Assembly (NCBI GenBank): GCA_027946555.1
Contig: JAPEVC010000196.1
Span: forward strand, 1 to 64,000
DNA length: 64,000 nucleotides
Origin: Gnomoniopsis sp. IMI 355080
Taxonomy: Eukaryota; Ascomycota; Sordariomycetes; Diaporthales; Gnomoniaceae
Reading direction: 5' to 3'
Shown: positions 23,955-36,527 of the stretch, one piece after another
Layout: each line of letters opens with the position of its first letter
Numbering within the stretch: position 1 is the stretch's first letter
The notes under the pieces: model-generated
Databases searched by the model: none
What the model was told of the DNA's origin: nothing
Seen by the model: the letters and a program-made list of their open reading frames with translations, nothing else
Translations under genes and position numbers: made by a program

Positions 23955-25921
23955 CACAGCCCGGGAAGTGTGACTTGCCCCAAATGCTTGCCACCAAAGA
24001 ACTGAGCACTTCGATCAATGTCCGAAGCGCGCCTAGGTACGAACGACTTAACATGCTCCCACATAAATGCACTCATCAGACTCGAGTGATGCAAAAAAAA
24101 TATGGCTAAGCTCACGGCGCAGCAAACCTCGCAGCAGGTAACCGATGACATCGAAGCTGCGGTCTGTTACTGAGACTCGTCACAATCCATGCCTCTCGAT
24201 CACTTCCATCTGAACCGCCATGCGTGCGAATGGATCACATTTTGTTTTCTTGCGATGCACAACCAGACTGTAGCACATTTCTCTATCGGTTCTGTGACTC
24301 ACTGCGAGACAAGCATCCAGTGTGCCGGGTGGGCATGTCGCACAACTATATTGGAGGGACTCGGACTGCAGATGAGGCGCTGCTGCCTTGACGATGCCAA
24401 GCAACATAGCAGCCAGTCTTTCTCCGCCTAGCGGTCATCTGTGTGCTGACAGCGGTAGTGACCTCGCTCTTACGTCTAGCAAGACACCGGCGAGGCTCTG
24501 GCAGAGAGACCGTGCTGCGTTTGACCAGGACGTCGGATATATATTCTATTTCAGACCGCGAATTGCCTACTCAATTTGAACCTACTCAGAAAGAACGTGA
24601 CGACTGCTTTGGCAGTGTCAAGGCTCACTTATGAGAATTTCATCCACCCTGCCCAGCTAGAGTTTCCAGCATCATATCAGTGAGCAACCCCCGAGTCTGT
24701 CTGCGCAATTGAAGCCTGAGAACATTTCTCCAGCGGGGGAGGCAGAACGCTGGCAATATATTGTGTATATGTCATCACCCATAGAGCCTCATTTGGGCTG
24801 CTTACGGCGTCAGTCTCGAACCTTGTCGACTAATTCGTGCCACCGTCTGACAGACCCCGACACGCAGCTGATTCATCGTTCACTGGCTCCTGTTATCTAG
24901 CAGAGTTACACAAGCTGGCATGTACCACGAATGTCATTTCTGAGTCCTCACGTTGCACGCACAAATCCAGTTTCCATTCCCCCTTGCCTACCTCAGCCTC
25001 TGCCCCCTCGGTGGCCACTCTGCTTGAACGGGTAACGAGCCAGCATGTTGCCACCCACTTGATATCGGTGTGTCCACCCTGGAAAACTATATAACATGAC
25101 AGGATGACGTGCTCAAACTTTTTCTGGAGTGTGGGAAAAGCGGTGTGTATAAAGGGTGCTAGGCAATCACCGGAATGGAATGACCCATTCGAAGGTGCCA
25201 AAGGACTCAATGCCGGGGTGCAAAGAGGATACGCCTATGCCTCTGTAGGTATGTAAGCATGACAGCCTCACTAGTACGGTACGTCAGGCGATAAGACACA
25301 GTGTGACCTGCCTTTTCCAACCCCATTGAAGGACAGCTCGTACGACCTCCGCCGTGCAAGTGTGTCCTTCGAAGGATCTCGGTATGTCTGCGTCATATAG
25401 CCTCGTGTCTTGGGCTGCGATTTCGACCATGTAGATTGCTTATGAAAACGTGATGAAGAAAGGGGGGGGGGGGCGCGTCTTTTTGCTGACCGAGTGCATT
25501 CAGATTGCATTTAGATGCAGTAATTGTCTTATGTGGTTGGTAATCTGTGCAGAGGGGAGAAGAAGATTTGGAGCTATTCACAGTACTGTACTGAACCATC
25601 CGTACATTTCGCGTCCGTAGGTTCGTATCTGGCCCTGGGCCCTTTGAGACTCTCATGTAAAGCGGAAACTCGATAGAAGAGGAATAACAAGATGTAGTCC
25701 TGTAGACTAGCATAGACACAGAAATCAGAAACTTTTGTGGTATATGGTGCCAAACAGACCCTGTAAACTCCATTCGCAACGCTCAAAAAACCACGTCCAC
25801 TCCAAATGACCATATTATTTTGCCTGAGTCCGATCTCACCATCCCTTTTTTGTTTGAGTATCGTAGTTGGATTACCATCAGCGGCCATGCAATTGTAAAG
25901 AGTGACATGGAAGTAAGAATC
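23955..25921. other. Intergenic region between convergent genes
   Basis: About 2 kb between the 3' ends of the GNAT gene (+) and tsc2 (-). No frame is supportable. A 12-nt G tract lies at 25462-25473. Confidence 0.6.
25462..25473 (+). repeat. G12 homopolymer tract
   Basis: Twelve consecutive G residues in non-coding DNA 3' of tsc2. Homopolymers of this length are prone to sequencing-length error. Confidence 0.8.
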
Positions 25922-28900
25922 TCAAGCCCACTTCGAGAAGTCTAAACTCTCAACTAGATAATCCAGGTTGCTCGCTTGCATCATCTCAGTATCCGCAGTG
26001 GCAGTGCTCATAACCGAGCTACGGTGGCTCTGCGAGTTCTGATCGCTCGTTGTGGTGAGGAAAGTCGCCACCGAGGCCCGCCGCATCCCACTCAAACCCG
26101 AGATGGTACTGTCCCTGACACCGCTCGTCGGCCTGCTGTCTGATGTTTGTCCCGGCTGCTGAATCTGGCTAGTCTGGCTTGTCTGTGATGTTGAGCCCAG
26201 TGCGTGACTCAGAGACAGAGGTGGTGGCCCCGTGCCAGGCGAGGTTGTGTTGGTTACATTAGACGGGGCAGCCGTCGCCGAGGTGAGCAGACCTTTGGGT
26301 GCGTAACGGTCGCGCAGGCGGTTTATCTCTCTAAGACGACTCCGCCAGGACGAAGGGTACTCGCCGGAATCACGATTGGACCAGACGAGTGAGAACATGG
26401 AGGCGTTAAGGGCCAGCAACCGGACGAAGTCGGGCAGGGCCTTGAGGTCAACCATCTTGGTAGCCGCACAAGGCGAGATTTCGGGGAAACCTTCTTTGCT
26501 CATCACTTGGACTTTGAAAAAAGGCGCATCCTCTTCATGTTCTTGCCAACCGCGTTCCTGCTCGTCCTTCTGGCTCCTGCGCTTTTCCTTGGCTGCGTTC
26601 TTCTCGCGAGTGGCCACGAACGACGCTCTTGACTCGGGAGTGATGACAATGTTGACGTAGTTGAATTCTGACGGGAAAGTGTCGAATTTGAAAGGCACGC
26701 CGGAGTCGTTGAAAATGATGTTAACGAAGTCGTTGCCAATGTGCCGTTTCTTCAGAATGCACTGAGGATCATGGTCCAGGTTGGTCGGCATCTGTGTGGT
26801 GACGTGAAACACAACCTCTGTTGTTCGATCACGCCAGCAGAATGTATACTGGCCATCTGTGTCATATTCTCGATCCAAGCCCTGGGTGTTGAATTCTGCA
26901 CCTTTCAACTTCGTAAGAGTGCCTATGCCGTTCAAGAACTCCGTATAATCCGCACTCCCGGATACGTTGGCCAGTATTTCGGCCTCAGTGGTCTGGTTCT
27001 CACCAATATACACTATACCCACTTTGTGACCATCAACGGTTGATATCCGATCAAACAGTCTGATTGACCTCGTGACAGCCTCCTCATCAGGAAGGGGTAC
27101 AGGACGCAGCACAGGATCAAAGCCCGTAGGTCCATGTGACAGTATATGAACAAGAAGATGGCTAGGTAAGGTGCTATTTGTAGTTAGCGAGCCTCGGTCC
27201 CTGCTGTCCCCAAATGTCCCCTTCTGGTGAGGAGGCGGAGGCTGGAAGTTCTCGCGGATGGTGAAATACGAGGTACCAGATGGCTGCCTCTTGGTGACTT
27301 GAGCCCACGGAGTTGTCTTGGACTTTCTGACAGACAGGATGCTGTTTGCAACGATCCATCGCTTCTCAGTGTACTCTGCCGCTCTGGCGTCTGTAAACCA
27401 CGAGCTCTCCGCAGACTCGTCTGCATCGGCATAAGCCACCCTTTGCATGAAATCCATGGTGATGATGGCCTGCTCGTCCGAAGCCAAGCTGCCGTCGGGA
27501 CCTTGGAAAAGTCGCTTCGCAATCCAGCCCACATGTTTAGCTCGGTCGCCGATCCGTAGAGCAAGAAACCAGTAGGCAATAACGGCATATGCAAGAGCGT
27601 AGACATATTGCGGAAGGTCATCACTGGTCATTGGCTGCCCCAGCATATCGTACTCGTGAGTCGTGTTGACAGTAGCAGCCACGGTCTCCCCAGGAAAGCT
27701 GTTGCGAACGCTTCGCTTTTTGTCACGGACAGTGTCCAGATATCGAAAACACATTCCAAATATGATTCGAAATTCGTCATCGATGAAATTGCTGTATAGG
27801 GCTGGCAAGCGCGCGAGACCCGCAAGGAATTCAAGTATGTGCACAGCAACGTAAGGCTGTGTGATAACCGTAGACATTCTTTGAAGAATCGTCACAAGTG
27901 CCCTTGTGGTAGCGAGAGGCATTTCATGACAGCAGATCGTCAGCGCATGAATGCAAGTCTTTGCCGTGGAGTGACCTATGCCCTGCATAAAAGTGCGCAC
28001 TAGATCATCATCATCGACTTTCTGGAAACTCTGATGGTAGCTCATGATCGTGGTCAGCGTCTGAAAGATACAAATGTTGACCTCAGGTCGACGCAGACCA
28101 GTCCCTGGCGGTGGATCCTGGAACAAGTTATGCTTGCTCTGCTCGCAAAGAATGCGACGTGCTTCGCGTATCTTGGGTATAGCGCTCCTGAAAAGAGCAT
28201 GATTGCTCAATTGCGATGCTAGGTGAACGAGACAGAAGCTGTACACCTCCCAGTCGCTTCCAGCTGTCAAGTTTCCAAGGATCGCGTCGAGCCATGCGGT
28301 AACGTCCAGTACTCCGGAAAATTGCTCACCAACCTCAGAATCTCCGCTGAGCTTTTCGTCCTCATCCTCTGGCTCAAGCTCAATCTTCTTTTCCTGCTCT
28401 TTATGAGAGAACAGAACTGGGCTAGCTATCGTGGCAGGGGTCTCTGGTAACGCATTTGGATCCGGTAGGACCCAGAGTTGGTTGTATTTCTGGGAGCCAT
28501 GTTTTGCACTGCTGGTTGAGCGACTCAGTGCCAATCGTTCCTGCGTCGTCGAGGTGAATGAGATTCCTCGTGAGGAACGTGAGGTACCGTTGTAATCACT
28601 CTTCGACCTGTGAGGGACTGCTGCATCCTCTGCGACCTTTCTAGCCAAAGACGCTTCTGTTCTATGCAGAACACCAGCTAGACCCTCGGACTCAGTGAAG
28701 GATGTCAGGTAAACACGATTTGCCCAGTCAGCCCTGAGCCGGAACAACATCTTCATGGCGGTCAGGCGAGCGTCGGTAGAGCGTCCCCTTTTGGCCACCT
28801 GGACCAGCAGATTGAAGGTGCGAGTAGCCTTACGGCCGTCATTATTCATGACCTTCATGAAGAGTTGCACAAAGGCTCTCGTCACCACGTCGGCAGGGCT

Positions 28901-30934
28901 CTGAATGCCTCTGTTGACAGCTTCGCCCGTGGCGAATTGCACTTCCAATGGTGACGCCAACGGCGACTGCAAACGCTCTCTGGTGATCACACCGTTCAGG
29001 GTCTCGACGATGTAGTCAAACAGTGGAAAGTCAGCCGCTAAAGCGACAGAAACCATGAATGACACTGTCTCCTGTAAGAGATGTGTGTCGGTTTCCTCCG
29101 CGGTCCCTGACAGAATTGCTTTGACTATGTTGGGAACGCAGTCCTCCTCCAGCTCGTCTTCCACCAGCTCTAACATATCGTAAACCTCAGTGACGGTTCG
29201 CAGAGCCATCAGACGTACTTGCGTTGAGCGGTTGCGATCGAGAACGAATTGATTCAAGACCAAGCAGAGATTTGCCTCCCAGTTTAAGTCTGAAGGGAAG
29301 CAGCACCGAAACTCTTGGAAGTAATCCAGGACAAGGGCCGTCGTGGAGTCGGGAAGTACATGTGGAATTCTGCTCATGAAGGCAACACATTCTTGCCTCT
29401 GGATGAAATCCGGGCCACGCTGTTGGAACAGGCTATCCAACCTCCTCAAGAAGATTTCGAGCTGTTCCATGATCGACTCGCCCTTTCTAAGGTCGTCTTT
29501 GGAGAAGCTTGATCTGAACTGGGAAGGCTCGCTGTTAAATGACAGTCGACCCACGCACGTTTCAGCCACCCGTAAGACAGTTGTCCAGTCCTCGTCCTCC
29601 AAAATCGGATTCAGATTCTGCTCGCCATCATCGAATAGGGAGTTGATGAGCTTCAAAGTTGCGCCAGCAATACGCGTAGAGTTGGACTTCTCCACAGTGT
29701 TCTGGCAGCCTTCAATAAGCAAAGCGAGGGGCACAGCTGGGTATCCCTTTTCTGCCGATTTCCAAGTTAATTTCTGAAAGACACTCAGAGCGCCTCTGAC
29801 TGCCCTGGTAGTTTCGGCTACTTCCTGGCCTTTCCGAGGATAATCTCGAAGAAGTCCCAATAGAATTCGGACCGTTGCTTGACCGTTGTGCGATTTCAGC
29901 AAGTTGGACAAGGTGTGCCAAGCTGTCTTCTGAACCTTATCAACGAGGCAATAAATCGAGCTGAGCACCTCGACACAACGAGCCAGGGTCCGTTTGGGAA
30001 CAGAGCCGTAGGTGATAATGGCGTCGAGCACCTCGATACACGCTGTCAGGTCGTCTTCAGTGCTTGTTTTCATGCAAATCGTCAGAAGAGTGTCGATCAG
30101 TCGTCCCATTGTGTCATCGTCAGCAACCCTAAAGTTGAATTTGACGACATCGATGATGCAGGCAAAGAGCATGGAGAACGTTCTATCTTCAACAATGCGA
30201 GTAGATGTCGGGACACTGGTCTTCCCCTTCTTTTCACGCGCGCTTTTTCTGGCGCCCTTGACAGCATTGTAGGCATCGGCCAGCCAGGTCGTTAGGAGAG
30301 GAACCACATCGTAGTCGAATCCAGATAGATTACGCCCATGATTCATCAAGTTGACCAGAGCAGTCAACTGCAGGTAGAAGTCGTCCTGGTGGCCAGGAGA
30401 GGAGATGGTTTGAAAGTATTCCTTCCGTTCCAAGTCGGTTGCCAAAGGATTCTTGACACATTCAGCCAACAGCTCCCATCCGGCGATCCTCACGCTGCTG
30501 GGCCTAGCAACGTCTACCAGTTCTTTCGCAGCATCCCAAACCTGTATGATGGGCGCAAGGGGGTAGTCGGCGAGGGTCAAACGGAGCGACTCGGCGGCAG
30601 CAATTCTCTCGCTCAGCGATCCAGCCTTCAACTTGTCAAGCCACTCGTTGTAGTGAGGAGCCACGCCTGTAGCAGCCAAGGACGCGGTATCGACTCGTTC
30701 GGATGACAGCTGGGCTGAGGCGGGTGTGGTGGATGAGGATGGTATGGGCGGGGCCTTCGAGATCTTGGCTCCGCCTGTCAAGCCCTTGAAGACGCTGGCA
30801 AGACCTCCGGCACTTTTGGGTTCGGCGGACGTTGCCGGCGAGACGTCACCTGGGATAGGAGACTTGGCGTCTCGGTCCTCCCCAGGCTGGCCATCGGGGC
30901 CATCGAAGCCCAGTGATGCTATGCGACGAAGCAT
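25922..30934 (-). CDS. tsc2: Tuberin homologue Tsc2, RapGAP-domain GAP for Rheb
   Basis: GTPase-activating subunit of the tuberous sclerosis complex, which switches off Rheb and so TORC1 when nutrients are scarce. A single uninterrupted 1670-aa frame, near the 1300-1800 aa of other tuberins. Residues about 80-1150 are the helical tuberin scaffold (FNSEPSQFRSSF, DPPPGTGLRRPEVN). The RapGAP domain lies around 1300-1480, with FDRISTVDGHKVGIVYIGE, FCWRDRTTEVVFHVTTQMP and KKRHIGNDFVNIIFNDSG. The asparagine thumb corresponding to human N1643 is Asn1401 in HIGNDF, so GAP catalysis should be intact. The C-terminal tail is Ser/Thr/Gln-rich. The start MLRRIASLGFDGPDGQPG opens a low-complexity region ahead of the first helices. 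No introns are visible, unusual beside its neighbours. It shares a 1.5-kb divergent promoter region with cse1. Confidence 0.95.
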   Translation of the reverse strand: MLRRIASLGFDGPDGQPGEDRDAKSPIPGDVSPATSAEPKSAGGLASVFKGLTGGAKISKAPPIPSSSTTPASAQLSSERVDTASLAATGVAPHYNEWLDKLKAGSLSERIAAAESLRLTLADYPLAPIIQVWDAAKELVDVARPSSVRIAGWELLAECVKNPLATDLERKEYFQTISSPGHQDDFYLQLTALVNLMNHGRNLSGFDYDVVPLLTTWLADAYNAVKGARKSAREKKGKTSVPTSTRIVEDRTFSMLFACIIDVVKFNFRVADDDTMGRLIDTLLTICMKTSTEDDLTACIEVLDAIITYGSVPKRTLARCVEVLSSIYCLVDKVQKTAWHTLSNLLKSHNGQATVRILLGLLRDYPRKGQEVAETTRAVRGALSVFQKLTWKSAEKGYPAVPLALLIEGCQNTVEKSNSTRIAGATLKLINSLFDDGEQNLNPILEDEDWTTVLRVAETCVGRLSFNSEPSQFRSSFSKDDLRKGESIMEQLEIFLRRLDSLFQQRGPDFIQRQECVAFMSRIPHVLPDSTTALVLDYFQEFRCCFPSDLNWEANLCLVLNQFVLDRNRSTQVRLMALRTVTEVYDMLELVEDELEEDCVPNIVKAILSGTAEETDTHLLQETVSFMVSVALAADFPLFDYIVETLNGVITRERLQSPLASPLEVQFATGEAVNRGIQSPADVVTRAFVQLFMKVMNNDGRKATRTFNLLVQVAKRGRSTDARLTAMKMLFRLRADWANRVYLTSFTESEGLAGVLHRTEASLARKVAEDAAVPHRSKSDYNGTSRSSRGISFTSTTQERLALSRSTSSAKHGSQKYNQLWVLPDPNALPETPATIASPVLFSHKEQEKKIELEPEDEDEKLSGDSEVGEQFSGVLDVTAWLDAILGNLTAGSDWEVYSFCLVHLASQLSNHALFRSAIPKIREARRILCEQSKHNLFQDPPPGTGLRRPEVNICIFQTLTTIMSYHQSFQKVDDDDLVRTFMQGIGHSTAKTCIHALTICCHEMPLATTRALVTILQRMSTVITQPYVAVHILEFLAGLARLPALYSNFIDDEFRIIFGMCFRYLDTVRDKKRSVRNSFPGETVAATVNTTHEYDMLGQPMTSDDLPQYVYALAYAVIAYWFLALRIGDRAKHVGWIAKRLFQGPDGSLASDEQAIITMDFMQRVAYADADESAESSWFTDARAAEYTEKRWIVANSILSVRKSKTTPWAQVTKRQPSGTSYFTIRENFQPPPPHQKGTFGDSRDRGSLTTNSTLPSHLLVHILSHGPTGFDPVLRPVPLPDEEAVTRSIRLFDRISTVDGHKVGIVYIGENQTTEAEILANVSGSADYTEFLNGIGTLTKLKGAEFNTQGLDREYDTDGQYTFCWRDRTTEVVFHVTTQMPTNLDHDPQCILKKRHIGNDFVNIIFNDSGVPFKFDTFPSEFNYVNIVITPESRASFVATREKNAAKEKRRSQKDEQERGWQEHEEDAPFFKVQVMSKEGFPEISPCAATKMVDLKALPDFVRLLALNASMFSLVWSNRDSGEYPSSWRSRLREINRLRDRYAPKGLLTSATAAPSNVTNTTSPGTGPPPLSLSHALGSTSQTSQTSQIQQPGQTSDSRPTSGVRDSTISGLSGMRRASVATFLTTTSDQNSQSHRSSVMSTATADTEMMQASNLDYLVESLDFSKWA

Positions 30935-32469
30935 CTTAGCTGGAGGTGAAATGCATACGATAGAGGTGGATGCATGTGATGTGGAACTGATGTTGCTGCG
31001 AGATTAGCAACCGCAGCGTCCAGAGAACACAACGCAGAACAAGGCGTTTGATGGTGACAGTATCACCCACAGACTCAGTCAAGCCACTGCACCGTCCATA
31101 CGTCTGCCACCCCGAAAGGAATAGGCTAAGAAGCCGAAGTGGTCGAATTGGTCAGGGTCGCCATCAAGTTGTCGAAAAGCGGCAAGGTGAGCTGAGGCAC
31201 AAGCTGGGCGGGTCGAACGAAAAAGACCAGACTTTGATTGTATCGAATTGGGAAGGAAAAGTCGCCGCGACCAGGTTTGATAAGGTCAGGTCACAGATGT
31301 CGATGGTGGCGTGGAGAAAAAGATCACCAGACTGCAACCATCTAACTTTCACTTGCCCCCCTCCACCGGACTCTCACCTAGAGTGGTCTTATCACACAAG
31401 GCGCGATAGTAAGGTCCAGGCTATGTATGCAAAGTGCTCGAGGTGGAGGATGCGATAGTGTCGTGTCACGACAATGTACATGACATCGCGAAGGTGGAGG
31501 ACGTGTAGAGAGAATAGGTATGCAGTTCCTAAAAGCTGATCCTAGGACCGAAAGCAGAAGAATGCATCAATGCACGCGGCTGATAGACCCGTCCCATCAC
31601 CAGACCCACGGGGCCGGGGTATGAGATCCCTGTTTCCCGACACTATGCGCCCTCCGTGCCGAACAGCTTCGCCGCGACGGCTCCGGTGGCCGATATTTAA
31701 AACATAGAAATTTATGTATTTGCCTAGGTACCTACCTGCCGGGGTTCTTCTCGAGACATTGGCCTTCTATACCCTGTAATCTGCCGGAAAGGCGATCTGA
31801 ACAGCTGCTCGAATTTTCGACGAAAGGTTAACTTGATCAATCTCTGTGCCATGAACACACAGCGGATCGTACAAGTCCTGTACCTAGGTTGGCCCATGAA
31901 CAACCCAGTTGTGTGGGTGTGCCAGGCGTGGTACAGTCTCAGCCGCATTGACTTAGCCTGCGGCGTCAGGCGGGTCCAAATCAACATTCCTGGAGTTTCT
32001 TTGCCTGATCGAGCGAACCAACGGACTGCCGAGGTAGGTAGGTAGCTCCTCACTCTACTGTGTACTCCGTACTTCTCTGTAGTCTGTTTCAATTCCTAGA
32101 AGGGCACGTCCAGAAATCTCAGAGCAATTGTGGCCGGGTCCCTACAATCCATACAGAATAGTAAGCAGGTACATGCGTCCGTAGAGTACAAAATTCGAGG
32201 CACAGCCAAACTTGCAGGGGTGCCCGTGTGCTGCCCCACATTGGAACAGGGCACCAAGGCTGCAAGACAAGAGCACCTAGCAACCGTCTTTGAAAGATCG
32301 GGGTCTTTCGTTTACTTTCTCTAGGCTGCTGCTTCCCATGTTTTCTATCTTGAGATTCATCAACCGCCACAGGCCACACAGCTCGACAACTTCCTCTCCC
32401 CCGACACTGACGGCTACAATATCACCTGTAGACTCTGTCGATCGTCAGCGTGTTTTCATTTGAATCAAC
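30935..32469. other. Divergent promoter region between tsc2 and cse1
   Basis: About 1.5 kb between two genes transcribed away from each other. No coding frame is supportable. It contains TGCCTAGGTACCTACC (palindromic core 31725-31734), TACCTAGGTT (31881-31890) and GAGGTAGGTAGGTAG (about 32032). A CT-rich leader precedes the cse1 start. Confidence 0.65.
31725..31734. repeat. 10-bp palindrome TAGGTACCTA
   Basis: Perfect palindrome in the tsc2-cse1 divergent region, within CCTAGGTACCTACC. It is another copy of the recurrent motif. Confidence 0.8.
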
Positions 32470-35400
32470 ATGGCGTCCGATATCCAGAACATTGCCCAGT
32501 TGCTGGATGCAACGCTAGATCCTCAACAGCACAGAAAAGGTAACGAGCTTCTGCCAGCTTCCGTTGCTGCTTAGAAGCTAATCATGCCATCCTCCACAGC
32601 CGAAAATGCCCTCAAGCAAGAAGAGAAGAAGCCGCAGTACTCTCTCTCGCTACTCAAAATCGTCGCCGAGCAATCTCTTCCTGCGAACACCCGCCTCGCC
32701 GCCGCACTCGCCTTCAAGAATTTCGTTCGCCTCAACTACATCGTGCGTTCTCCTAGTCTTTCAGCCATACGGACCGCAGAACACATCTGACAGGTCTTTT
32801 CTAGGATGAAGAAGGAAATCACAAGCTCCCCGCCGAGGAGGTAGCCACCATCAAACAGGAGCTTGTGGGACTCATGATCATGTCCCCGCCAAGCGTTCAG
32901 ACTCAGCTTGGTGACGCCATCAGTGTCATTGCCGACTCAGATTTTTGGGAGAAGTGGGATACTCTAATAGAGGTATGTACAATGAAGCCGCCTGCCTGCG
33001 GAATCAAGAGGGACTAAACACCTTGCGCTGTGTACAGGATCTCGTTAGCCGAATCTCGCCTACCGACTACAAGATCAACAACGGTGTACTGGAGGTCGCA
33101 CATTCTATCTTCGTACGGTGGCGGCCACTATTTCCCTCGAACGAGCTTTTCACAGAGGTTCTTCACGTGGTTGACAAGTTCGGCACCGCGTTCATCGGTC
33201 TGCTGAGTCTCGTGGATCAGCAGATTGAGACAAATCGGGACAATGCAGTCCAATTGAAGGGCTGGTTCGAAACCATGAGTTTACTCATCCGTATCCTTTA
33301 CGATCTAATATGTCAGGACCTGGCGGCTCCTGTTGAGGCAAATTTGCAGTCCGTCTATGCACTTTTGGGCAAGTATCTATCGTACACAAATCCGATCTTC
33401 GATGGCGACGAGGACGAGACGACAGCGCTGGAGCATGTCAAGGCCGACATTTGCGAGGTGCTGACACTCTTCTCGGCCAAGTATGACGAAGACTTCACGC
33501 CCCAATGCGAGGGCTTCATCACATCGGTCTGGAATCTGCTATCGACTATTGGCGCACAGAGCAAGTACGATTTACTCGTCAGTAAGGCGTTGCAGTTCCT
33601 GACAGCCGTCGCTGCATCGAAGCACGCTGAGGCTTTCAACAACGAGAATATCTTGGGCCAGATTGTCGAGAAGGTGATCCTTCCCAACGTCACTCTTCGC
33701 GAATCTGATGTTGAGATGTTCGAAGATGAGCCAATCGAATTTATCCGCAGAGACCTCGAAGGTTCGGACACGGACTCTAGGCGACGTGCCGCTACCGATT
33801 TCCTGAGAAAACTGCTGGAGAAATTCGAGGTTCTGGTTACGCAAGTGGTATTCAAATACATCAATCACTACTTGGCGGAGGGCCAGAAAGACTGGAAGGC
33901 CAAGGACACAGCAATTTATTTATACTTGGCTATCGCTGCCAAGGGAGCTGTCACTGCGGCACAGGGTGTCAAGACAGTCAATCCCCACGTTAATGTCGTG
34001 GACTTCTTCCAAAACCACATCGCAGCCGATCTATTGAACGATGCTGGAGTCGAGCCGATTTCCAAGGTCGACGCGATCAAGTATCTCCACAATTTCCGCA
34101 GTCAGTTGACCAAGGACCAGTGGTCAGCTGCCTTTCCACCGCTCATCAAGAACCTGGCATCGGATAACTATGTCGTATACACCTATGCTGCCATTGCGGT
34201 TGAGCGCGTCCTGTTCTTGACGGATGATGCTGGTCAGCACCTGTTCGCAAGGGCCGATATAGAGCCAATGGCCAAGGATCTTCTCGACCACCTCTTCAAC
34301 CTTATCGAAAAGGATAAGGCCCCGGCGAAGATGCAAGAAAATGAGTTTCTGATGCGCTGTATCATGCGGGTTTTGATCGTGGTCAACCGTGGCGTTCAAC
34401 CTATTTTGGACAACGTGCTGGATCATCTGATCAACATTACCAGCGTCATCAAGGCCAACCCAAGCAACCCTCGATTCTATTACTACCTTTTTGAGGCCAT
34501 GGGTGCGTTGGTCAGATTCTCTGACCCATCTCAAGAAGCGAAGCTGCATGAACGCCTATGGGAGCCATTTTCATACATCCTTAACGAAGATGTCTCAGGT
34601 AAGCGCCATCTTAATGATGTGTCTGGAGCTCGACTGATCGTGATACAGAATTTGTTCCCTACGTTTTCCAGATCTTCTCGGCTCTCATTGAAGCCACTCC
34701 ATCCAATGAGTTACCCGCTAACTTCAGCACACTGCTCGGTCCTATTTTGGCGCCTACAGTCTGGGAAACACGAGGCAACGTACCGGGCTGTGCCAGGTTC
34801 CTCTCAGCCATAGTTCCCAAAGCCAAGCGGGTCATCCTTGAGAATAGGCAACTGGAGCAAGTTTTGGGTATATTCCAGAGGTTGCTAGCAGGCAAGAAGA
34901 CTGAGCCAAATGCTTTTGACATCTTAGAATCGGTCGTGGCTGCATTTGATGGGTAAGTGTCTTTCGAAACAATTATTTGGTGTGCACGCTGACTTTTGCT
35001 AGTTCAACGCTGGACGCATACTTCCCCGACATTTTGACACTTACCCTGAGCAAGCTGCAAGGGGAGGCATCAGATTCGTACAAGCAGCGATTTACGCGTT
35101 TCTACCACTTGGTGTCGGCTAGGACGGAGCACCAGTTGGGTGCTGACTTTTTCATTAAGCACGTCGAAGGTCTCCAAGCCAAAATCTTCCCAGCAATCTA
35201 CCAGTCCACCATCCTGAAAACCACGGGCCAGTTCGCTCGTCCTGTTGACCGAAAGATCGGCGTAATCTCCTACACAAAGACTCTGTGCGACTCCAGAGCA
35301 TTCGCAGAGCAGTATGGCAACAAGGGTTGGGGCTGGACAGCGAATCACCTCTTGGACCTCCTGCAAAACCCGCCCAAGGTAGCAGGTGGGTTTGGCGACG

Positions 35401-35633
35401 AGATTATTACGGAGGCGGACGTGGACGACATAGGCTTTGGACTGGGCTACACACCTCTCAACACTTGCAAGCGTGGAGCGCGCGATGACTACCCTGAGAT
35501 TCTGGACGTGCAGGTCTGGGTCAGCGAGTATATGAAAAAGAGCAACGCCGCCAATGGTGGCATGGTCATTAAGTTCGCCCAGCAGCGCTTGACGCCTGAG
35601 GCGCAACAGGCGTTGGCTCCCTATCTACAGTAA
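32470..35633 (+). CDS. cse1: Exportin-2 / importin-alpha re-exporter Cse1 (CAS)
   Basis: HEAT-repeat karyopherin that returns importin-alpha to the cytoplasm with Ran-GTP. Six exons: 32470-32539, 32600-32742, 32805-32972, 33038-34598, 34649-34952 and 35003-35633, about 958 aa as expected. The importin-beta N-terminal domain is at residues about 20-95 (ALKQEEKKPQYSLSLLKIVAE, LAAALAFKNFVRLNY). The long central Cse1 domain follows (FVPYVFQIFSALIEATP) and then the CAS C-terminal domain (QFARPVDRKIGVISYTKTL, FGLGYTPLNTC). All splice junctions keep frame across conserved blocks. The start MASDIQNIAQLLDATLDP fits the family. Divergent from tsc2 and convergent with the Caf16-like gene. Confidence 0.96.
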
Positions 35634-36527
35634 TCCTGGTCCAAGCAAATGCGAAACTTGACCATGAAGGATGGTTCACTGGGGTGGGGGAAGGGGAAGG
35701 GTGCCGTAAGCTAACGGCTACGGACGGGAGAAACTGGATCTCGCCACATAAGGAAAAGGCTCATGCGTAAGAAGAAGAGTCCAGCAGGTCCGTGAGTCTG
35801 GCCGGCAGGTATGCATCCACACACACGAGCGGCAAGGATCAAGATCATGGCAATCTGTTATGAGTGGCAGGTCGAATGGCGTTCAATGGGCAGACACAAG
35901 TCTCTGCCGATCATGGGACGGTGGACAGGGAGGGCATTTTATGTAGTTGGGAGAACGCTCTCTCCACAGCTCCGGGCTCAAGTGGGCGACGATTGCATGT
36001 GGTCAGGACGGCACATAGAAGACATACCCTTCGGATTGGAGCGAATCTTACTGTATTTGACAGCACTGGGAAGACCTGAGCGGGACAAATGAACGTGAAA
36101 AGTTGAATGCTCCCAACGTTGTTGGAGCCATGAAGTCCTTGTGCTCGTTCATTGAATCCCTTCCTATTTGTTGAATTCTCCCACTTTACACTGAAGACCT
36201 GCTTTTGCTCATTCCTCTCTCGTCATTCTGCGGCAGTGTCTTGTGTAGTGAAACCACAACGCCAACTGATCCCGAATTTCCCATGGATTCTCAGCCGTTG
36301 AGGCCATCCATTACTTTCCTTCTAGTCTATGTTGAGAGACAGCCCACTGCCCGCCCAACGAACGCCATGTTAAATGCGCTGCCCAGGTATGCTCCATGCC
36401 CGCCTATATATAGTCCACGCCAAAATGCCAACCATTGAAGAAGGTATAAAAGAGACACCATGCCATGCTCGTTTGAGAATTTGTCCCACAAGGGCGCCTT
36501 CTCTACCGACGTATACGCGTACCAGGC
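35634..36527. other. Intergenic region between convergent genes
   Basis: About 0.9 kb of 3' flanking sequence between cse1 (+) and the Caf16-like gene (-). It includes a TATATATAG stretch at about 36404. No coding frame is supportable. Confidence 0.6.
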
